Source: Methylophilaceae bacterium
GTDB lineage: Bacteria > Pseudomonadota > Gammaproteobacteria > Burkholderiales > Methylophilaceae
Assembly: GCA_027488395.1 (NCBI GenBank)
Contig: JAIYBT010000009.1
Location: 1 to 54,585 of the forward strand
DNA length: 54,585 nucleotides
Direction of reading: 5' to 3'
Part shown: positions 15,668-25,476 of the stretch, one piece after another
How the letters are laid out: every line of letters starts with the position of its first letter
Numbering within the stretch: the first letter of the stretch is position 1
The notes under the pieces: generated by a model
What the model saw: the letters and a program-made list of their open reading frames with translations, nothing else
Told to the model about the DNA's origin: nothing
Databases searched by the model: none
Position numbers and translations under genes: made by a program

Positions 15668-17077
15668 ATGAATACTGTAGCTGATATCAAAGATTACGCG
15701 ATTGCCGATTTGGCCTTGGCCGATTGGGGTCGTAAAGAAATCGCCATTGCTGAAACTGAAATGCCTGGGTTGATGGCCATTCGTGAAGAATATGCCGCGA
15801 GTAAGCCGCTCAAAGGCGCGCGCATTACCGGTTCATTACACATGACCATTCAAACGGCTGTGTTGATCGAAACATTGCAAGATTTGGGCGCTGAAGTGCG
15901 CTGGGCTTCTTGTAATATTTTCTCAACCCAAGATCATGCCGCGGCCGCCATTGCAGCCTCTGGTACTGCCGTGTTCGCAATCAAAGGCGAATCACTAGAA
16001 GATTATTGGGATTACACCCATCGCATTTTTGAATGGACCGATGGCGGTTACACCAATATGATCTTGGATGACGGTGGCGATGCAACCTTGTTATTGCATT
16101 TAGGCACCCGTGCAGAAAAAGATTTATCTGTGTTGGCCAACCCAGGTTCAGAAGAAGAAATCTGCTTATTTAACGCCATCAAAGAAAAACTTAAAGTTGC
16201 GCCTAATTGGTACTCTACCCGTTTGAGCAAAATCAAAGGTGTGACTGAAGAAACCACCACCGGTGTGCACCGTTTGTATCAAATGCACAAAGAAGGCAAA
16301 TTGGCCTTCCCAGCGATTAACGTCAACGATTCTGTAACCAAATCTAAGTTTGACAACTTGTATGGTTGCCGCGAGTCCTTGGTCGATGGCATCAAACGCG
16401 CAACGGACGTGATGATTGCCGGTAAAGTGGCAGTGGTTGCAGGTTACGGTGACGTAGGTAAAGGTTCAGCCCAAGCGTTACGTGCGTTGTCTGCCCAAGT
16501 ATGGGTGACTGAAATTGATCCTATCTGTGCGTTACAAGCGGCCATGGAAGGCTACCGTGTGGTGACCATGGATTATGCGGCAGAGCACGCCGATATTTTT
16601 GTCACGGCCACTGGTAACTACCACGTGATTACCCACGAGCACATGGCAAAAATGAAAGACCAAGCGATTGTGTGTAATATTGGTCACTTCGATAATGAAA
16701 TCGATGTCGCCGGCATTGAACAATACCAATGGGAAGAAATCAAGCCACAAGTGGACCATGTAATTTTCCCTGATGGCAAACGCATTATTTTGTTGGCCAA
16801 AGGCCGTTTAGTGAACTTAGGTTGCGGTACAGGTCACCCAAGCTATGTAATGAGCTCTAGCTTTGCTAACCAAACCATTGCACAAATCGAATTATTCACC
16901 CAAACTGCTAATTATCCAGTTGGCGTGTATACCTTGCCAAAACACTTAGATGAAAAAGTCGCGGTGTTGCAATTGAAGAAACTCAATGCGCAATTAACCG
17001 TGCTGTCAGACGAGCAAGCGGCTTACATTGGTGTGAATAAAAACGGTCCTTTCAAACCAGAGCAATATCGTTATTAA
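15668..17077 (+). CDS. ahcY: S-adenosylhomocysteinase
   Basis: Hydrolyses S-adenosylhomocysteine to homocysteine and adenosine with a tightly bound NAD, regenerating the methyl cycle. 469 residues, the long bacterial type. Seen: [16 protein letters not shown] near residue 56, the substrate region around [16 protein letters not shown]-binding [15 protein letters not shown] and the C-terminal FKPEQYRY. The ATG at 15668 follows AAGGAAAA. Controlled by the SAH riboswitch in its leader and closed by a strong terminator before metF. Confidence 0.98.
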   Translation: MNTVADIKDYAIADLALADWGRKEIAIAETEMPGLMAIREEYAASKPLKGARITGSLHMTIQTAVLIETLQDLGAEVRWASCNIFSTQDHAAAAIAASGTAVFAIKGESLEDYWDYTHRIFEWTDGGYTNMILDDGGDATLLLHLGTRAEKDLSVLANPGSEEEICLFNAIKEKLKVAPNWYSTRLSKIKGVTEETTTGVHRLYQMHKEGKLAFPAINVNDSVTKSKFDNLYGCRESLVDGIKRATDVMIAGKVAVVAGYGDVGKGSAQALRALSAQVWVTEIDPICALQAAMEGYRVVTMDYAAEHADIFVTATGNYHVITHEHMAKMKDQAIVCNIGHFDNEIDVAGIEQYQWEEIKPQVDHVIFPDGKRIILLAKGRLVNLGCGTGHPSYVMSSSFANQTIAQIELFTQTANYPVGVYTLPKHLDEKVAVLQLKKLNAQLTVLSDEQAAYIGVNKNGPFKPEQYRY

Positions 17078-17140
17078 TGCGTGCGATGCATCAGTGCACT
17101 CCTAGCATTGTGGATGCAAGCTTAGGGGCGTAACGACAAC

Positions 17141-17181
17141 AGACGGCATACATCTTCACTGGGGTATGCCGTCTGCTTTTT
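17141..17181 (+). terminator. intrinsic terminator after ahcY
   Basis: Perfect 11-base stem AGACGGCATAC (17141-17151) with GTATGCCGTCT (17164-17174), then a T-rich run. It covers the upstream in-frame ATG (17166) of metF, which is a reason to reject that start. Confidence 0.9.
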
Positions 17182-17192
17182 TGGTAAATATT

Positions 17193-18023
17193 ATGCACAT
17201 TGATTATAGTTTTGAGTTTTTTCCACCCAAAACCGCAGAAGGCATGGCCAATCTGCGTGAGGTGCGCAAACAGCTGGCCCCTCTCAATCCAGACTTTTTC
17301 TCGGTAACGTTTGGCGCAGGCGGCTCCACCCGCGACCGCACCATGGATACCGTATTAGAAATTCAAGCCGAAGGCTTTGGCGCCGCGCCACATATTTCCT
17401 GTATTTCATCGAGTAAGCAAGAAATTCGTGAATTGTTGCACGCGTATCAAAGCCATGGCATCAAGCGTTTGGTGACGTTGCGCGGCGATATCCCCTCGGG
17501 TGAAGTCAGCGCAGGGGATTTTAAGTTTGCCAATGAGTTGGTGCAGTTTATCCGAGCCGAAACTGGCGATTGGTTTCACCTTGAAGTGGCCGCCTATCCT
17601 GAGTTTCACCCTGAGGCGGGATCTGCAAAAAAAGATCTAGAAAACTTTAAGCGCAAAATCGATGCAGGCGCAAATTCTGCCATTACGCAGTATTTTTATA
17701 ATGTAGATGCTTATTTTAGATTTTTAGACGCTGCGCAAGCCTTGGGCGTCAACGCCCCCATTATTCCGGGCATCATGCCGATTTACAACTTTACCCAATT
17801 GGCGCGCTTTTCCAGCGTGTGTGGGGCAGAAATTCCACGGTGGTTACGCTTACGCTTAGAAGCCTATGGGGATGATCTGGCATCGTTACGCGCGTTTGGC
17901 GTAGAGGTCGTCACGGACATCTGTGCGCGTTTGGCGGCGCAAGGCGTGCGCCAAATGCATTTTTACACCCTGAATCAGGCTGGCATGATTAGCCAAATTA
18001 TTAAGGGGATCCCTTCCACGTGA
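17193..18023 (+). CDS. metF: 5,10-methylenetetrahydrofolate reductase
   Basis: FAD enzyme reducing methylene-THF to methyl-THF, the methyl donor for remaking methionine from the homocysteine released by AhcY. 276 residues. Seen: YSFEFFPPKTAEG at the N-terminus with the catalytic Glu, VTFGAGGSTRDRT near residue 45, LRGDIPSGEVS and the GANSAITQYFYNVDAYFRF segment. The ATG at 17193 is preferred to 17166, which lies in the terminator stem; the ribosome site is weak (GGTAAAT). Same strand as ahcY and functionally linked to it. Confidence 0.95.
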   Translation: MHIDYSFEFFPPKTAEGMANLREVRKQLAPLNPDFFSVTFGAGGSTRDRTMDTVLEIQAEGFGAAPHISCISSSKQEIRELLHAYQSHGIKRLVTLRGDIPSGEVSAGDFKFANELVQFIRAETGDWFHLEVAAYPEFHPEAGSAKKDLENFKRKIDAGANSAITQYFYNVDAYFRFLDAAQALGVNAPIIPGIMPIYNFTQLARFSSVCGAEIPRWLRLRLEAYGDDLASLRAFGVEVVTDICARLAAQGVRQMHFYTLNQAGMISQIIKGIPST

Positions 18024-18064
18024 TTGATAAAATTGCGGGTATGGTTAGTGCAATCATCACCATC

Positions 18065-18094
18065 AAAAAAGCGCAATCTAGATTGCGCTTTTTT
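18065..18094. terminator. bidirectional terminator between metF and smg
   Basis: Perfect AAAAAAGCGCAATC/GATTGCGCTTTTTT stem with A-run and T-run on either side, placed between convergent genes, so it can stop transcripts from both. Confidence 0.9.
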
Positions 18095-18096
18095 GT

Positions 18097-18564
18097 TTAT
18101 TGTAACGACAGCCCTTGCGGATTAGACAAGGCATCTTCTACAAACAAATAATCTTGCTTACGGCGGTCATCCCACAACACCATCATGGTGATCCAGCGCA
18201 CATCTTCCATGCTGAGTGCGGTTTGCGGCAACATCATGGCGCGATCAATAATCAGATCACGCTCGTAGGCGGTAAGGATCTCACTACGGTAGAGTAAATC
18301 TAAAAAATTTAAACTCTCGTCGTTAATTTTTGCGCGCTCCTGCGCACAAAAAATACGCAAGGCGCTCGGATCAGTTAAATACTGCGGTTGTTGCACGGAG
18401 CGGTGTAAGTCTTTCACCCAGTCGACCGCATGTAAGATATCTTCATGGTTAAAGCCTGCTTGCGACAATTCATAAGCCATAATCGCCTCATCGGTTTCTT
18501 TTAAATCGAGTACTTGATGGGAGTCCCAATAATTTTGATAAATAAATATCAATACATCCAACAT
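18097..18564 (-). CDS. smg: Smg family protein (DUF494)
   Basis: 155 residues matching the Smg family: MLDVLIFIYQNYWD at the N-terminus, LSQAGFNHEDILHAVDWVKDL, a central acidic helix region and RWITMMVLWDDRRKQDYLFVEDAL near the end. Smg is usually encoded next to dprA, as here (42 bases downstream of dprA, same strand). Its molecular role is poorly defined. Probably cotranscribed with dprA. Confidence 0.93.
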   Translation of the reverse strand: MLDVLIFIYQNYWDSHQVLDLKETDEAIMAYELSQAGFNHEDILHAVDWVKDLHRSVQQPQYLTDPSALRIFCAQERAKINDESLNFLDLLYRSEILTAYERDLIIDRAMMLPQTALSMEDVRWITMMVLWDDRRKQDYLFVEDALSNPQGLSLQ

Positions 18565-18606
18565 GCTAAAAAACTCCTCATGTGCGCGTGAATTGCGCTT
18601 TATTTT

Positions 18607-19719
18607 TTATACCAACCGCTGGAATTGCCCATTAGCGAGTTGGCTGACTACACCTTCTAATTCCAGTAGCGTCAGCATGCTGGAAACTTGACTAGACGTC
18701 AACCCAGCGCGGGTGGCGATCTGCTCTGTAAACATGGGGTCAAACCCCATGCAATCGGCCACAGTGCTGGCTTCAGACGGTAGATTAGCCCATTCGGGTA
18801 ATAGCCCACTTGGGCTAATGGGTTGGTGTGTGCTGGCGAGGTTTAAATGCTTTAACTCGCTCAGTATATCCTCAGTGCTTTCCACCAGTTTGGCCCCTTG
18901 CTTAATCAAGGCGTGGCAACCTTTGGCCACGGGGGAGTGAATCGAACCGGGAATCGCAAAGACTTCGCGGCCTTGTTCGATGGCAAGTCTCGCGGTAATG
19001 AGTGAACCGCTGTCCACGTTGGCTTCAACTACCAAGCAGCCGACGCTAAGGCCGCTGATAATGCGGTTACGGCGGGGAAAATGATACGCAATGGAGGGCG
19101 TGCCTAGCGCATACTCGGACAGTATCAGGCCATGTTGCGCAATCAGATGGGCGAGTGGTTTGTGTTTGGCGGGATATACAATGTCTAAGCCAGTGCCAAC
19201 CACAGCGATGGTGGCGCCATCGGCGTTCAGTGCGCCGCGGTGTGCGGCACCATCGATACCAAGGGCTAAGCCGCTAATGACGCTGCAACCAGCCCGACAT
19301 AGACTTTCTGCAAATTGTGCTGCGGTTTGCTCACCCTGAGGTGTTGCATGGCGACTGCCAACGATGGCGATGCCCGGTTTTTGTAGCACTTGCAGATTGC
19401 CCTTGGCGTATAACAGCGGCGGTGGTTGATCGGTCTCTAATAATCTTTTGGGGTAATGGGGATGCGCAAGCGTGATCAAATGATTGTCATCTTGCGCCAG
19501 CCAATCCAAGGTGGGTGCAAGTTTAGGGTGATCCAGTGCGGATTGTATGCCTTGCGTGACTTCATGGCTGACGACAGCACGTAAGGCCGAAAAAGAGGCG
19601 TTTAATACCGCCTCAGGACTTTGAAAATGCAATAAAAGTTGACAGAAGGTAACACTGCCCAAGCCATCGACTAAATTTAAGGCGATCCAAGGCGTTGGAT
19701 CAATCGCCGCTGTGTGCAT
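18607..19719 (-). CDS. dprA: DNA-processing protein DprA
   Basis: Loads RecA on incoming single-stranded DNA during natural transformation. 370 residues with a Rossmann-type DprA domain in the centre: IAIVGSRHATPQG, then VISGLALGIDGAAHRGAL, VVGTGLDIVYPAKH and SGSLITARLAIEQGREVFAIPG. The C-terminal 60 residues form a winged-helix (MFTEQIATRAGLTSSQVSSMLTLLELEGVV). The start is ATG 19719, 8 bases after GGAGG; a GTG immediately before it is possible. It is upstream of smg and divergent in function from the neighbouring LysM gene, although on the same strand. Confidence 0.95.
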   Translation of the reverse strand: MHTAAIDPTPWIALNLVDGLGSVTFCQLLLHFQSPEAVLNASFSALRAVVSHEVTQGIQSALDHPKLAPTLDWLAQDDNHLITLAHPHYPKRLLETDQPPPLLYAKGNLQVLQKPGIAIVGSRHATPQGEQTAAQFAESLCRAGCSVISGLALGIDGAAHRGALNADGATIAVVGTGLDIVYPAKHKPLAHLIAQHGLILSEYALGTPSIAYHFPRRNRIISGLSVGCLVVEANVDSGSLITARLAIEQGREVFAIPGSIHSPVAKGCHALIKQGAKLVESTEDILSELKHLNLASTHQPISPSGLLPEWANLPSEASTVADCMGFDPMFTEQIATRAGLTSSQVSSMLTLLELEGVVSQLANGQFQRLV

Positions 19720-19777
19720 CACTCAAGCCTCCATCCGATGGGATAGCGGCTAGTTTAACGCATTCAGCAGCGACAGA

Positions 19778-20812
19778 TTAGGGGGTTTTTACCACGTCTT
19801 CAACACGGATTGCTTGTGATGCTTGCATCACTAACGCATAAGATACACGCTCAAACGTTTTAAATACCATCACCAAGCCGACTGGCTCGTCTGGTAATTG
19901 CACCATGACAGCTTGTTTGGGGTCGCCTTCTGGATCTTTCGTGACCATCCCTTTGCGTAACACGCTGAGCACATGGCCTGTTTCTAAGCCATCCCGTTCA
20001 CCTAACGTGAGTACGATCACTCGCCCTGCGCCTGTTTCATTGATGCCAGCGCGCACCCCAGCAATTAAACCTTGCACCTGACGTTGCGGTGCATGTGGCA
20101 TGAATACTTGCGCAGGCTGGACTGCTATCGGTGTGAGTTTGTCTTTTACCGCGATTTCTTCCTTGGCTTGCGTAATGTCCAAGGTGGCAGGTTGACCTGC
20201 TCTGACTAATTTCGCCTCCCCTAAATACAAGGCTTCGATGCCTAATGTTTCGCCTGTTTCGGGGTGTTTGATGGCGTCACCTTCGCGGTAAATGGCCCAA
20301 TTGGAGATGTTGTCAGCGGATAAATGTTGGACATAAATACGTGTGCCTGTGCTTAAAATTTCACGTTCTTCTTGGCCGGCAATGATACGTGGTGCTTGTG
20401 CATTGGTGGCCTGATCGATGAGCATGGGCTTGATCAAAAAGGGCAAAATCACGTTTGGCTGGATGGGTGGAATGGCTTCTGCCTTGATGGGGGTGGCAAT
20501 CACGCCAGGTGCCAGCAATACGCTATCGCGGAGTAATCGCAATACGGGCTGACCATTGTGTTGATCAAGCACCAACACATCACCAGGATATATCCAATGA
20601 GGATTTTTAATTTGGTCACGATTGAGTTGCCACAATTGTGGCCATTGCCAAGGATGTTGCAAAAACTTGGCTGAAATATCCCATAAGGTGTCGCCCTTAA
20701 CTACCACATGGCGTTGCGGATGTTGCGCGTTGAGCAAGATTTCATCGGCAACGCTTGGTCGATAGATACAGGCCAGCGCAAGCAGGGTTATAATCTGAAC
20801 AATTTTATTCAT
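19778..20812 (-). CDS. exported LysM-domain protein
   Basis: 344 residues: signal peptide at 1-22 (ends PSVADE), then one LysM peptidoglycan-binding motif (VVKGDTLWDISAKFLQHPWQWPQLWQLNRDQIKNPHWIYPGD, roughly residues 37-80), followed by about 250 residues of beta-rich domain common to this family. LysM proteins of this type sit between dprA and def across Betaproteobacteria. Probably a cell-envelope protein with a role in wall maintenance. It is divergent from def, with about 150 bases between holding promoters for both sides. Confidence 0.9.
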   Translation of the reverse strand: MNKIVQIITLLALACIYRPSVADEILLNAQHPQRHVVVKGDTLWDISAKFLQHPWQWPQLWQLNRDQIKNPHWIYPGDVLVLDQHNGQPVLRLLRDSVLLAPGVIATPIKAEAIPPIQPNVILPFLIKPMLIDQATNAQAPRIIAGQEEREILSTGTRIYVQHLSADNISNWAIYREGDAIKHPETGETLGIEALYLGEAKLVRAGQPATLDITQAKEEIAVKDKLTPIAVQPAQVFMPHAPQRQVQGLIAGVRAGINETGAGRVIVLTLGERDGLETGHVLSVLRKGMVTKDPEGDPKQAVMVQLPDEPVGLVMVFKTFERVSYALVMQASQAIRVEDVVKTP

Positions 20813-20962
20813 ACAGGCGTCTCAACAAAGTGGTCGCAAATGCGTTTGCAATGAAACAAACGCTACTCGCGCTAATTTAGCATGGCTAAGCATGCGCAAA
20901 GACGAAGAAAAAGCAGGGATTCCCCCTGTGTTTACCTAACAGATTGAAGGTGTTTATCCAGC

Positions 20963-21478
20963 ATGGCCTTATTACCCATCCTACAATATCCAGACCCGCG
21001 CTTACATACCGTCGCCAAGCCAGTGACGGTATTCGATGACGCACTGCGTCAGTTAGTCGCCGATATGGCAGAAACCATGTATGAAGCACCGGGTATCGGC
21101 TTAGCTGCCACGCAAGTGGATCAACATATACAACTGATTGTGATTGATTTAAGTAAAGAGAAAAATGACTTACTGGTGTTGATCAATCCCAAGATTACCG
21201 CACAGTCTGGCGAGCAAGATTACGAGGAAGGCTGTTTATCAGTGCCAGGGGTGTACGAAAGTGTGACCCGTGCCGAGTGGATCAAGGTGGAAGCGCACGA
21301 TGCGACCGGTACATTATTTAAATTAGAGGCGGATGGCCTACTCAGCGTATGCATTCAGCATGAGATGGATCATCTCAAAGGCAAAGTGTTTGTTGAGTAC
21401 TTATCGTCGCTTAAGCGTAATCGGATTCGTAGCAAAATGGTCAAGCATGCGCGTGAAATTGAACGTAACAATTATTAA
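20963..21478 (+). CDS. def: peptide deformylase
   Basis: Removes the formyl group from nascent proteins. 171 residues, iron-type deformylase with all three signature motifs: GIGLAATQV (residues 46-54), EGCLSVP (about 91-97) and QHEMDHLKG (about 133-141), the last supplying the metal-binding His pair and catalytic Glu. It forms an operon with fmt, 14 bases downstream, which puts the formyl group on initiator tRNA. Confidence 0.98.
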   Translation: MALLPILQYPDPRLHTVAKPVTVFDDALRQLVADMAETMYEAPGIGLAATQVDQHIQLIVIDLSKEKNDLLVLINPKITAQSGEQDYEEGCLSVPGVYESVTRAEWIKVEAHDATGTLFKLEADGLLSVCIQHEMDHLKGKVFVEYLSSLKRNRIRSKMVKHAREIERNNY

Positions 21479-21492
21479 AGGTTAACAATTTC

Positions 21493-22431
21493 ATGCGAAT
21501 CATCTATGCAGGGACGCCCGAGTTTGCTGTGCCTGCCTTGCAAGCACTGATAGACGCAGGTCACGAGATCGTGATGGTGTTGACACAGCCTGATCGGCCA
21601 GCAGGCCGCGGCATGCAACTCAAAGCCAGTCCGATTAAACAGCTGGCCCTTGCCCACCAACTGTCTGTTTACCAGCCAGATAGCCTCAAGCCGCCCGAGG
21701 TGCAAGCGGCAATTGCTGCCGTCAATGCTGATGTGATAGTGGTGGCGGCCTATGGGTTACTGATTCCCACCCCCGTGCTCGCCATGCCAAAGTTAGGGTG
21801 CTACAACATCCACGGCTCCCTCTTGCCACGCTGGCGCGGTGCGGCCCCGATCCACCGCGCCATTTTAGCGGGCGATGCGGTAACTGGCGTCACCATCATG
21901 GAGGTGATCCCTAAACTAGATGCTGGCAATATGGTGAGTCATTGGCAAACCCCAATCACAGACGCCGACACCACACAGTCCTTGCATGATCAAATCAGTG
22001 AGGCAGGTGCACGCTTAATGGTAGAGGCCATGCACACCTTGCAAAGCACTGGGCACTTGGCCTCGGCAGTGCAAGATGAGTCACAGGTCACCTATGCGCA
22101 CAAGTTAGAAAAATCCGAATCCAGCATGGATTGGCAGCAGTCTGCGGAAGACTTATCGCGAAAAATTCGTGCGTTTAATCCCTTCCCAGTCGCAAGCACA
22201 CAGTTTAAAGGGCAGGTGTGTAAACTTTGGTTTGCGCAAGTGCACACGCTTGATGCAGATGCCCCAGTCATGGCGCCCGGTACCATTGTGCAAACCACAC
22301 CTCAGTTGCTAGTGGCGTGTGGGCAAGGCGTGTTGGCGTTGGAACTTCTACAATTGCCAGGAGGAAAGCGGCAAACAGCACAACAATTTGTACAAGGTCA
22401 ACACGTGCAGGTGGGTGAGCAGTTTTATTAA
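21493..22431 (+). CDS. fmt: methionyl-tRNA formyltransferase
   Basis: Formylates Met-tRNA(fMet) with 10-formyl-THF. 312 residues: N-terminal MRIIYAGTPEFAVPAL, the catalytic stretch NIHGSLLPRWRGAAPIHRAIL with Asn/His at the active site, then GVTIMEVIPKLDAGNM, and a C-terminal OB-like tRNA-binding domain after about residue 205. The ATG at 21493 follows AAAGG. It is cotranscribed with def. Confidence 0.98.
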   Translation: MRIIYAGTPEFAVPALQALIDAGHEIVMVLTQPDRPAGRGMQLKASPIKQLALAHQLSVYQPDSLKPPEVQAAIAAVNADVIVVAAYGLLIPTPVLAMPKLGCYNIHGSLLPRWRGAAPIHRAILAGDAVTGVTIMEVIPKLDAGNMVSHWQTPITDADTTQSLHDQISEAGARLMVEAMHTLQSTGHLASAVQDESQVTYAHKLEKSESSMDWQQSAEDLSRKIRAFNPFPVASTQFKGQVCKLWFAQVHTLDADAPVMAPGTIVQTTPQLLVACGQGVLALELLQLPGGKRQTAQQFVQGQHVQVGEQFY

Positions 22432-22477
22432 AGGTCATGACAATCGGGGGCCATTGCGCAGGATGTTTGCCCTGTGG

Positions 22478-22508
22478 CTATTGAAAACGAAGCGCTGTCC
22501 CCGCATAT
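22478..22508 (+). promoter_or_regulatory. sigma32-like heat-shock promoter before htpX
   Basis: CTATTGAAAA (22478-22487) and CCCCGCATAT (22499-22508) resemble the heat-shock -35 CTTGAAA and -10 CCCCATNT elements. The spacer between the core blocks is slightly short (12 bases from TTGAAA to CCCC). Its position about 40 bases before the start of htpX, a known heat-shock protease gene, adds weight. Confidence 0.6.
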
Positions 22509-22545
22509 TCAATGCATTCAATCATCGTATCGTAAGGAGTTTTGT

Positions 22546-23418
22546 ATGTTAGGAAACTGGACCAAGACCTTTGTTTTAATGGCGGCGATCACGGCCTTAT
22601 TTATGGCAGTTGGCGGCGCCTTGGGGGGACAAGGCGGCATGATGATCGCTTTATTGTTGGCGGGGGGTATGAATTTTTATGCTTACTGGTTTAGTGATCA
22701 AGCCGTATTAAAAATGTATGGCGCCGTGGAAATACATCCTGATAATCAATATGGTGAGGGCCGTTTTAAAGCCTATTACATGATGGTGAAAGAATTGGCT
22801 GAACACGCTACATTGCCGATGCCACGCGTTTTTGTCATCAACGAAAGTCAACCCAACGCATTTGCGACCGGACGTAATCCTGAGCATGCTGCCGTTGCCG
22901 CAACCACAGGCATTATGCAAATATTGGATGCACGCGAGTTGCGGGGGGTGATGGCGCACGAATTAGCCCATGTAAAAAATCGCGATACCTTGATTTCGAC
23001 CATTTCAGCCACCGTGGCGGGTGCGATTTCATCGATAGCGCAATTTGGCATGATGTTCAGCGGTGGTCATCGCGATGGCGAAGATCGACCCAATCCCATC
23101 ATTGGTATCTTGGTCATGATCCTGGCGCCGCTTGCAGCATCGCTCATTCAGATGGCTATTTCGCGCGCACGCGAATACGAAGCGGATCAGATGGGCGCTG
23201 CGATCAGCCGTGATCCAACGGCACTGGCCGCCGCGTTGCAAAAAATCCATCACTATGCGCATCAAATTCCAAATAATACGGCCGAACAACACCCTGAAAC
23301 GGGGCAGATGATGATTATTAATCCGTTATCTGGCGCCAACTTAGCGGGTTTGTTTAGCACCCACCCGCAAACCGAAGAACGTATTCGCCGTTTAATGTTG
23401 CTTGCCAACCAATATTAA
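22546..23418 (+). CDS. htpX: HtpX, membrane zinc metalloprotease
   Basis: Inner-membrane stress protease acting on misfolded membrane proteins. 290 residues: two N-terminal membrane helices (about 7-50), zinc site [12 protein letters not shown] (HExxH) near residue 139, two more hydrophobic segments (around 150-205), and the third zinc ligand Glu in [10 protein letters not shown]. The frame starts earlier (22474), but the ATG at 22546 has AAGGAG 7 bases upstream and is the family start (MLGNWTKTF). A sigma32-like promoter precedes it. Length matches the family. Confidence 0.96.
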   Translation: MLGNWTKTFVLMAAITALFMAVGGALGGQGGMMIALLLAGGMNFYAYWFSDQAVLKMYGAVEIHPDNQYGEGRFKAYYMMVKELAEHATLPMPRVFVINESQPNAFATGRNPEHAAVAATTGIMQILDARELRGVMAHELAHVKNRDTLISTISATVAGAISSIAQFGMMFSGGHRDGEDRPNPIIGILVMILAPLAASLIQMAISRAREYEADQMGAAISRDPTALAAALQKIHHYAHQIPNNTAEQHPETGQMMIINPLSGANLAGLFSTHPQTEERIRRLMLLANQY

Positions 23419-23543
23419 TCCAAGCTTAAGTCTCTGCCAGACAGCTATGGATTAATCCTCACCTTGCCTGACCATGCCATGTGCGGTGCGTTTTCTTCGA
23501 AGTGTTGCATGCTTTACACGATACGTTGCGAGGGTTGCTGCTC

Positions 23544-23565
23544 AACGAGCGCACAACGAGCGCAC
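23544..23565. repeat. 11-base tandem duplication
   Basis: AACGAGCGCAC occurs twice back to back in the gap between htpX and rsmB. It is probably a simple slippage product. The rest of this gap (23419-23639) shows no gene. Confidence 0.7.
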
Positions 23566-23639
23566 AAGTAGCACTTGATCAGTCTCACGTTGTGCGTCAG
23601 CTTCAAGTAGAATGTGATTTTTAGTTTGAAAGTTACATT

Positions 23640-24929
23640 TTGCACATTGCGCAACTGATCGCAGCCCATGCGGTAGCCGATGTCATGGCGGGTCACAATT
23701 TAACGGTATCTTTTCCCAAAGCCTTAGCCAAGGCGAAACAAGCCACGCCGCAGCAACAAGCCGCCGCGCAAGATTACAGTTACCTCACTTGTCGATTTTA
23801 TCTTGAGGCTGCAGCCACCCTGGCAACATTAACACCCAAACCCGTCAGTGATACGCGCGTTGAAGCCTTGCTGTGTGTGGCGATTAGTCAGTTGTTGCAT
23901 AGCGATGCGGATGATTTTACGGTGGTCAATCAGGCGGTGAATGCGGCTGGCATGTTGCGCTTAAGTTGGGCGAAGGGCTTGGTCAATGCAGTGCTGCGTA
24001 ATTTTTTACGGCAACGAGAAACCATCCAAACCACCATTGCGCAACGTGAAGAAGTCCGCTTTAATTACCCGCGCTGGTGGGTCGACATGGTGCGGGCGCA
24101 ATATCCAGAACATTGGTCAGCGATATTAGATCAGGGCAATCAGCACCCGCCGTTTACCTTACGGGTCAACCAACGGCTGATCGCAATTGATCAGTACATC
24201 GACACCTTAAACACCGCGAATATTCCTGCCCAAGCACTTGGTGGGGGTGCAGTGCAAATCCTCAAGCCGATGCCTGTACATGGTTTGCCAGGATTTTCGC
24301 AAGGCTGGGTCAGTGTGCAAGATTTAGCTGCGCAATGGGCGGCGTCTTTATTAGATGTATCCCCTGGTATGCGCGTGTTGGATGCCTGTAGTGCGCCAGG
24401 CGGTAAAGCTGGACATTTGCTCGAAACGACCGCGCTTGCGCTGACTGCCTTAGATATTGATGCAAGTCGCTTGCAACGGGTGCAAGATAACTTGACTCGC
24501 TTAGGCTTGCAGGCCCATCTGCAATTGGGCGATGCTGCCGATGCCGATTGGTTTGATGGTGTGCCCTATGACCGTATTTTGGCAGATGTGCCCTGCAGTG
24601 CTTCAGGCATCGTGCGACGCCATGTTGATATGAAATGGTTACGTCGCCCGCAAGACATTGCGCAGTTCGCGCGACAACAACAGCAAATTTTAGCTAACTT
24701 GTGGCAAATGCTAGCGAAAAACGGTAAATTGTTGTACGTCACCTGTTCGATATTTCAACAAGAAAACGAAATGCAAATACAACAGTTTTTGGCGCAGCAT
24801 GCCGATGCGCAACGCTTACCCATTGATTTTTCCACGGCAAACATGGGGCAAGCCCATGCGATTGGCGGGCAGCTGATTCCCTCGCCATCCCACGATGGAT
24901 TGTTTTATGCGTGCTTACAAAAAGTCTAA
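23640..24929 (+). CDS. rsmB: 16S rRNA (cytosine-967-C5) methyltransferase
   Basis: SAM-dependent m5C methyltransferase for 16S rRNA. 429 residues: an N-terminal NusB-like RNA-binding domain (about 1-140), then the catalytic domain with SAM loop DACSAPGGKAGHLLE, ADVPCSASGIVRRH and the second cysteine in YVTCSIFQQEN. The start is a TTG at 23640, supported by the conserved N-terminus (AQLIAAHAVADVMAG); an internal ATG at 23685 would cut into the NusB-like domain. It leads the rsmB-DUF4390-ntrY-ntrX operon. Confidence 0.95.
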   Translation: MHIAQLIAAHAVADVMAGHNLTVSFPKALAKAKQATPQQQAAAQDYSYLTCRFYLEAAATLATLTPKPVSDTRVEALLCVAISQLLHSDADDFTVVNQAVNAAGMLRLSWAKGLVNAVLRNFLRQRETIQTTIAQREEVRFNYPRWWVDMVRAQYPEHWSAILDQGNQHPPFTLRVNQRLIAIDQYIDTLNTANIPAQALGGGAVQILKPMPVHGLPGFSQGWVSVQDLAAQWAASLLDVSPGMRVLDACSAPGGKAGHLLETTALALTALDIDASRLQRVQDNLTRLGLQAHLQLGDAADADWFDGVPYDRILADVPCSASGIVRRHVDMKWLRRPQDIAQFARQQQQILANLWQMLAKNGKLLYVTCSIFQQENEMQIQQFLAQHADAQRLPIDFSTANMGQAHAIGGQLIPSPSHDGLFYACLQKV

Positions 24930-25473
24930 CTTGTTGCTGTTGCTGATTGGCTTGTTTGCCAGTGTCTTACTGGCAGCCAATAATCACGCCCACATTAAAA
25001 GTGCTGAGTTGGTGCTACGCGATGAAGTCTGGACCTTAGATGCAGAGCTGGATGTTCAACTCGGGCAATCGCTTGAATTGGCGTTAAGTAAAGGCGTTGT
25101 CTTGACGTTTTTATATGAGTTTCAACTCACCAAGCCCATGAAGTATTGGTTTGATGATGAAGTGTTGACCAAGCGGCGAGTGATGACACTCAACTACCAC
25201 GCCTTGACGAAACAATACTTATTGCAGCTAGAACAACAACAAAAAGCATTTGATAATTTAACCGATGCCAAACGCGAGCTTGGCATCCTCCGCGAGTGGC
25301 GGCTTGCGCCGCATGCCATCTTAGAAAAAAATCAGCCATACCAAGCCGCACTCAAAATGCATCTTGATCAAACCAAGCTGCCCAAAGCGTTGCAGGTAGA
25401 CGCGCTTGGTGAAAGTGATTGGGAATTGATCACGCCCACGTTTAACTGGTGGGTGAAGGAGAGTGTGCGCTAG
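24907..25473 (+). CDS. DUF4390 family exported protein
   Basis: 188 residues. N-terminal hydrophobic stretch (NLLLLLIGLFASVLLAANN) acts as a signal peptide. The body matches DUF4390: HIKSAELVLRDEVWTLDAELDVQLG, ALSKGVVLTFLYEFQL, REWRLAPHAIL and a Trp-rich end. The start is either ATG 24907 or ATG 24895, both inside the rsmB end. DUF4390 genes regularly sit before ntrYX-type two-component genes in Betaproteobacteria, suggesting a linked envelope role, but the function is unknown. Confidence 0.88.
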   Translation: MRAYKKSNLLLLLIGLFASVLLAANNHAHIKSAELVLRDEVWTLDAELDVQLGQSLELALSKGVVLTFLYEFQLTKPMKYWFDDEVLTKRRVMTLNYHALTKQYLLQLEQQQKAFDNLTDAKRELGILREWRLAPHAILEKNQPYQAALKMHLDQTKLPKALQVDALGESDWELITPTFNWWVKESVR

Positions 25474-25476
25474 CTT

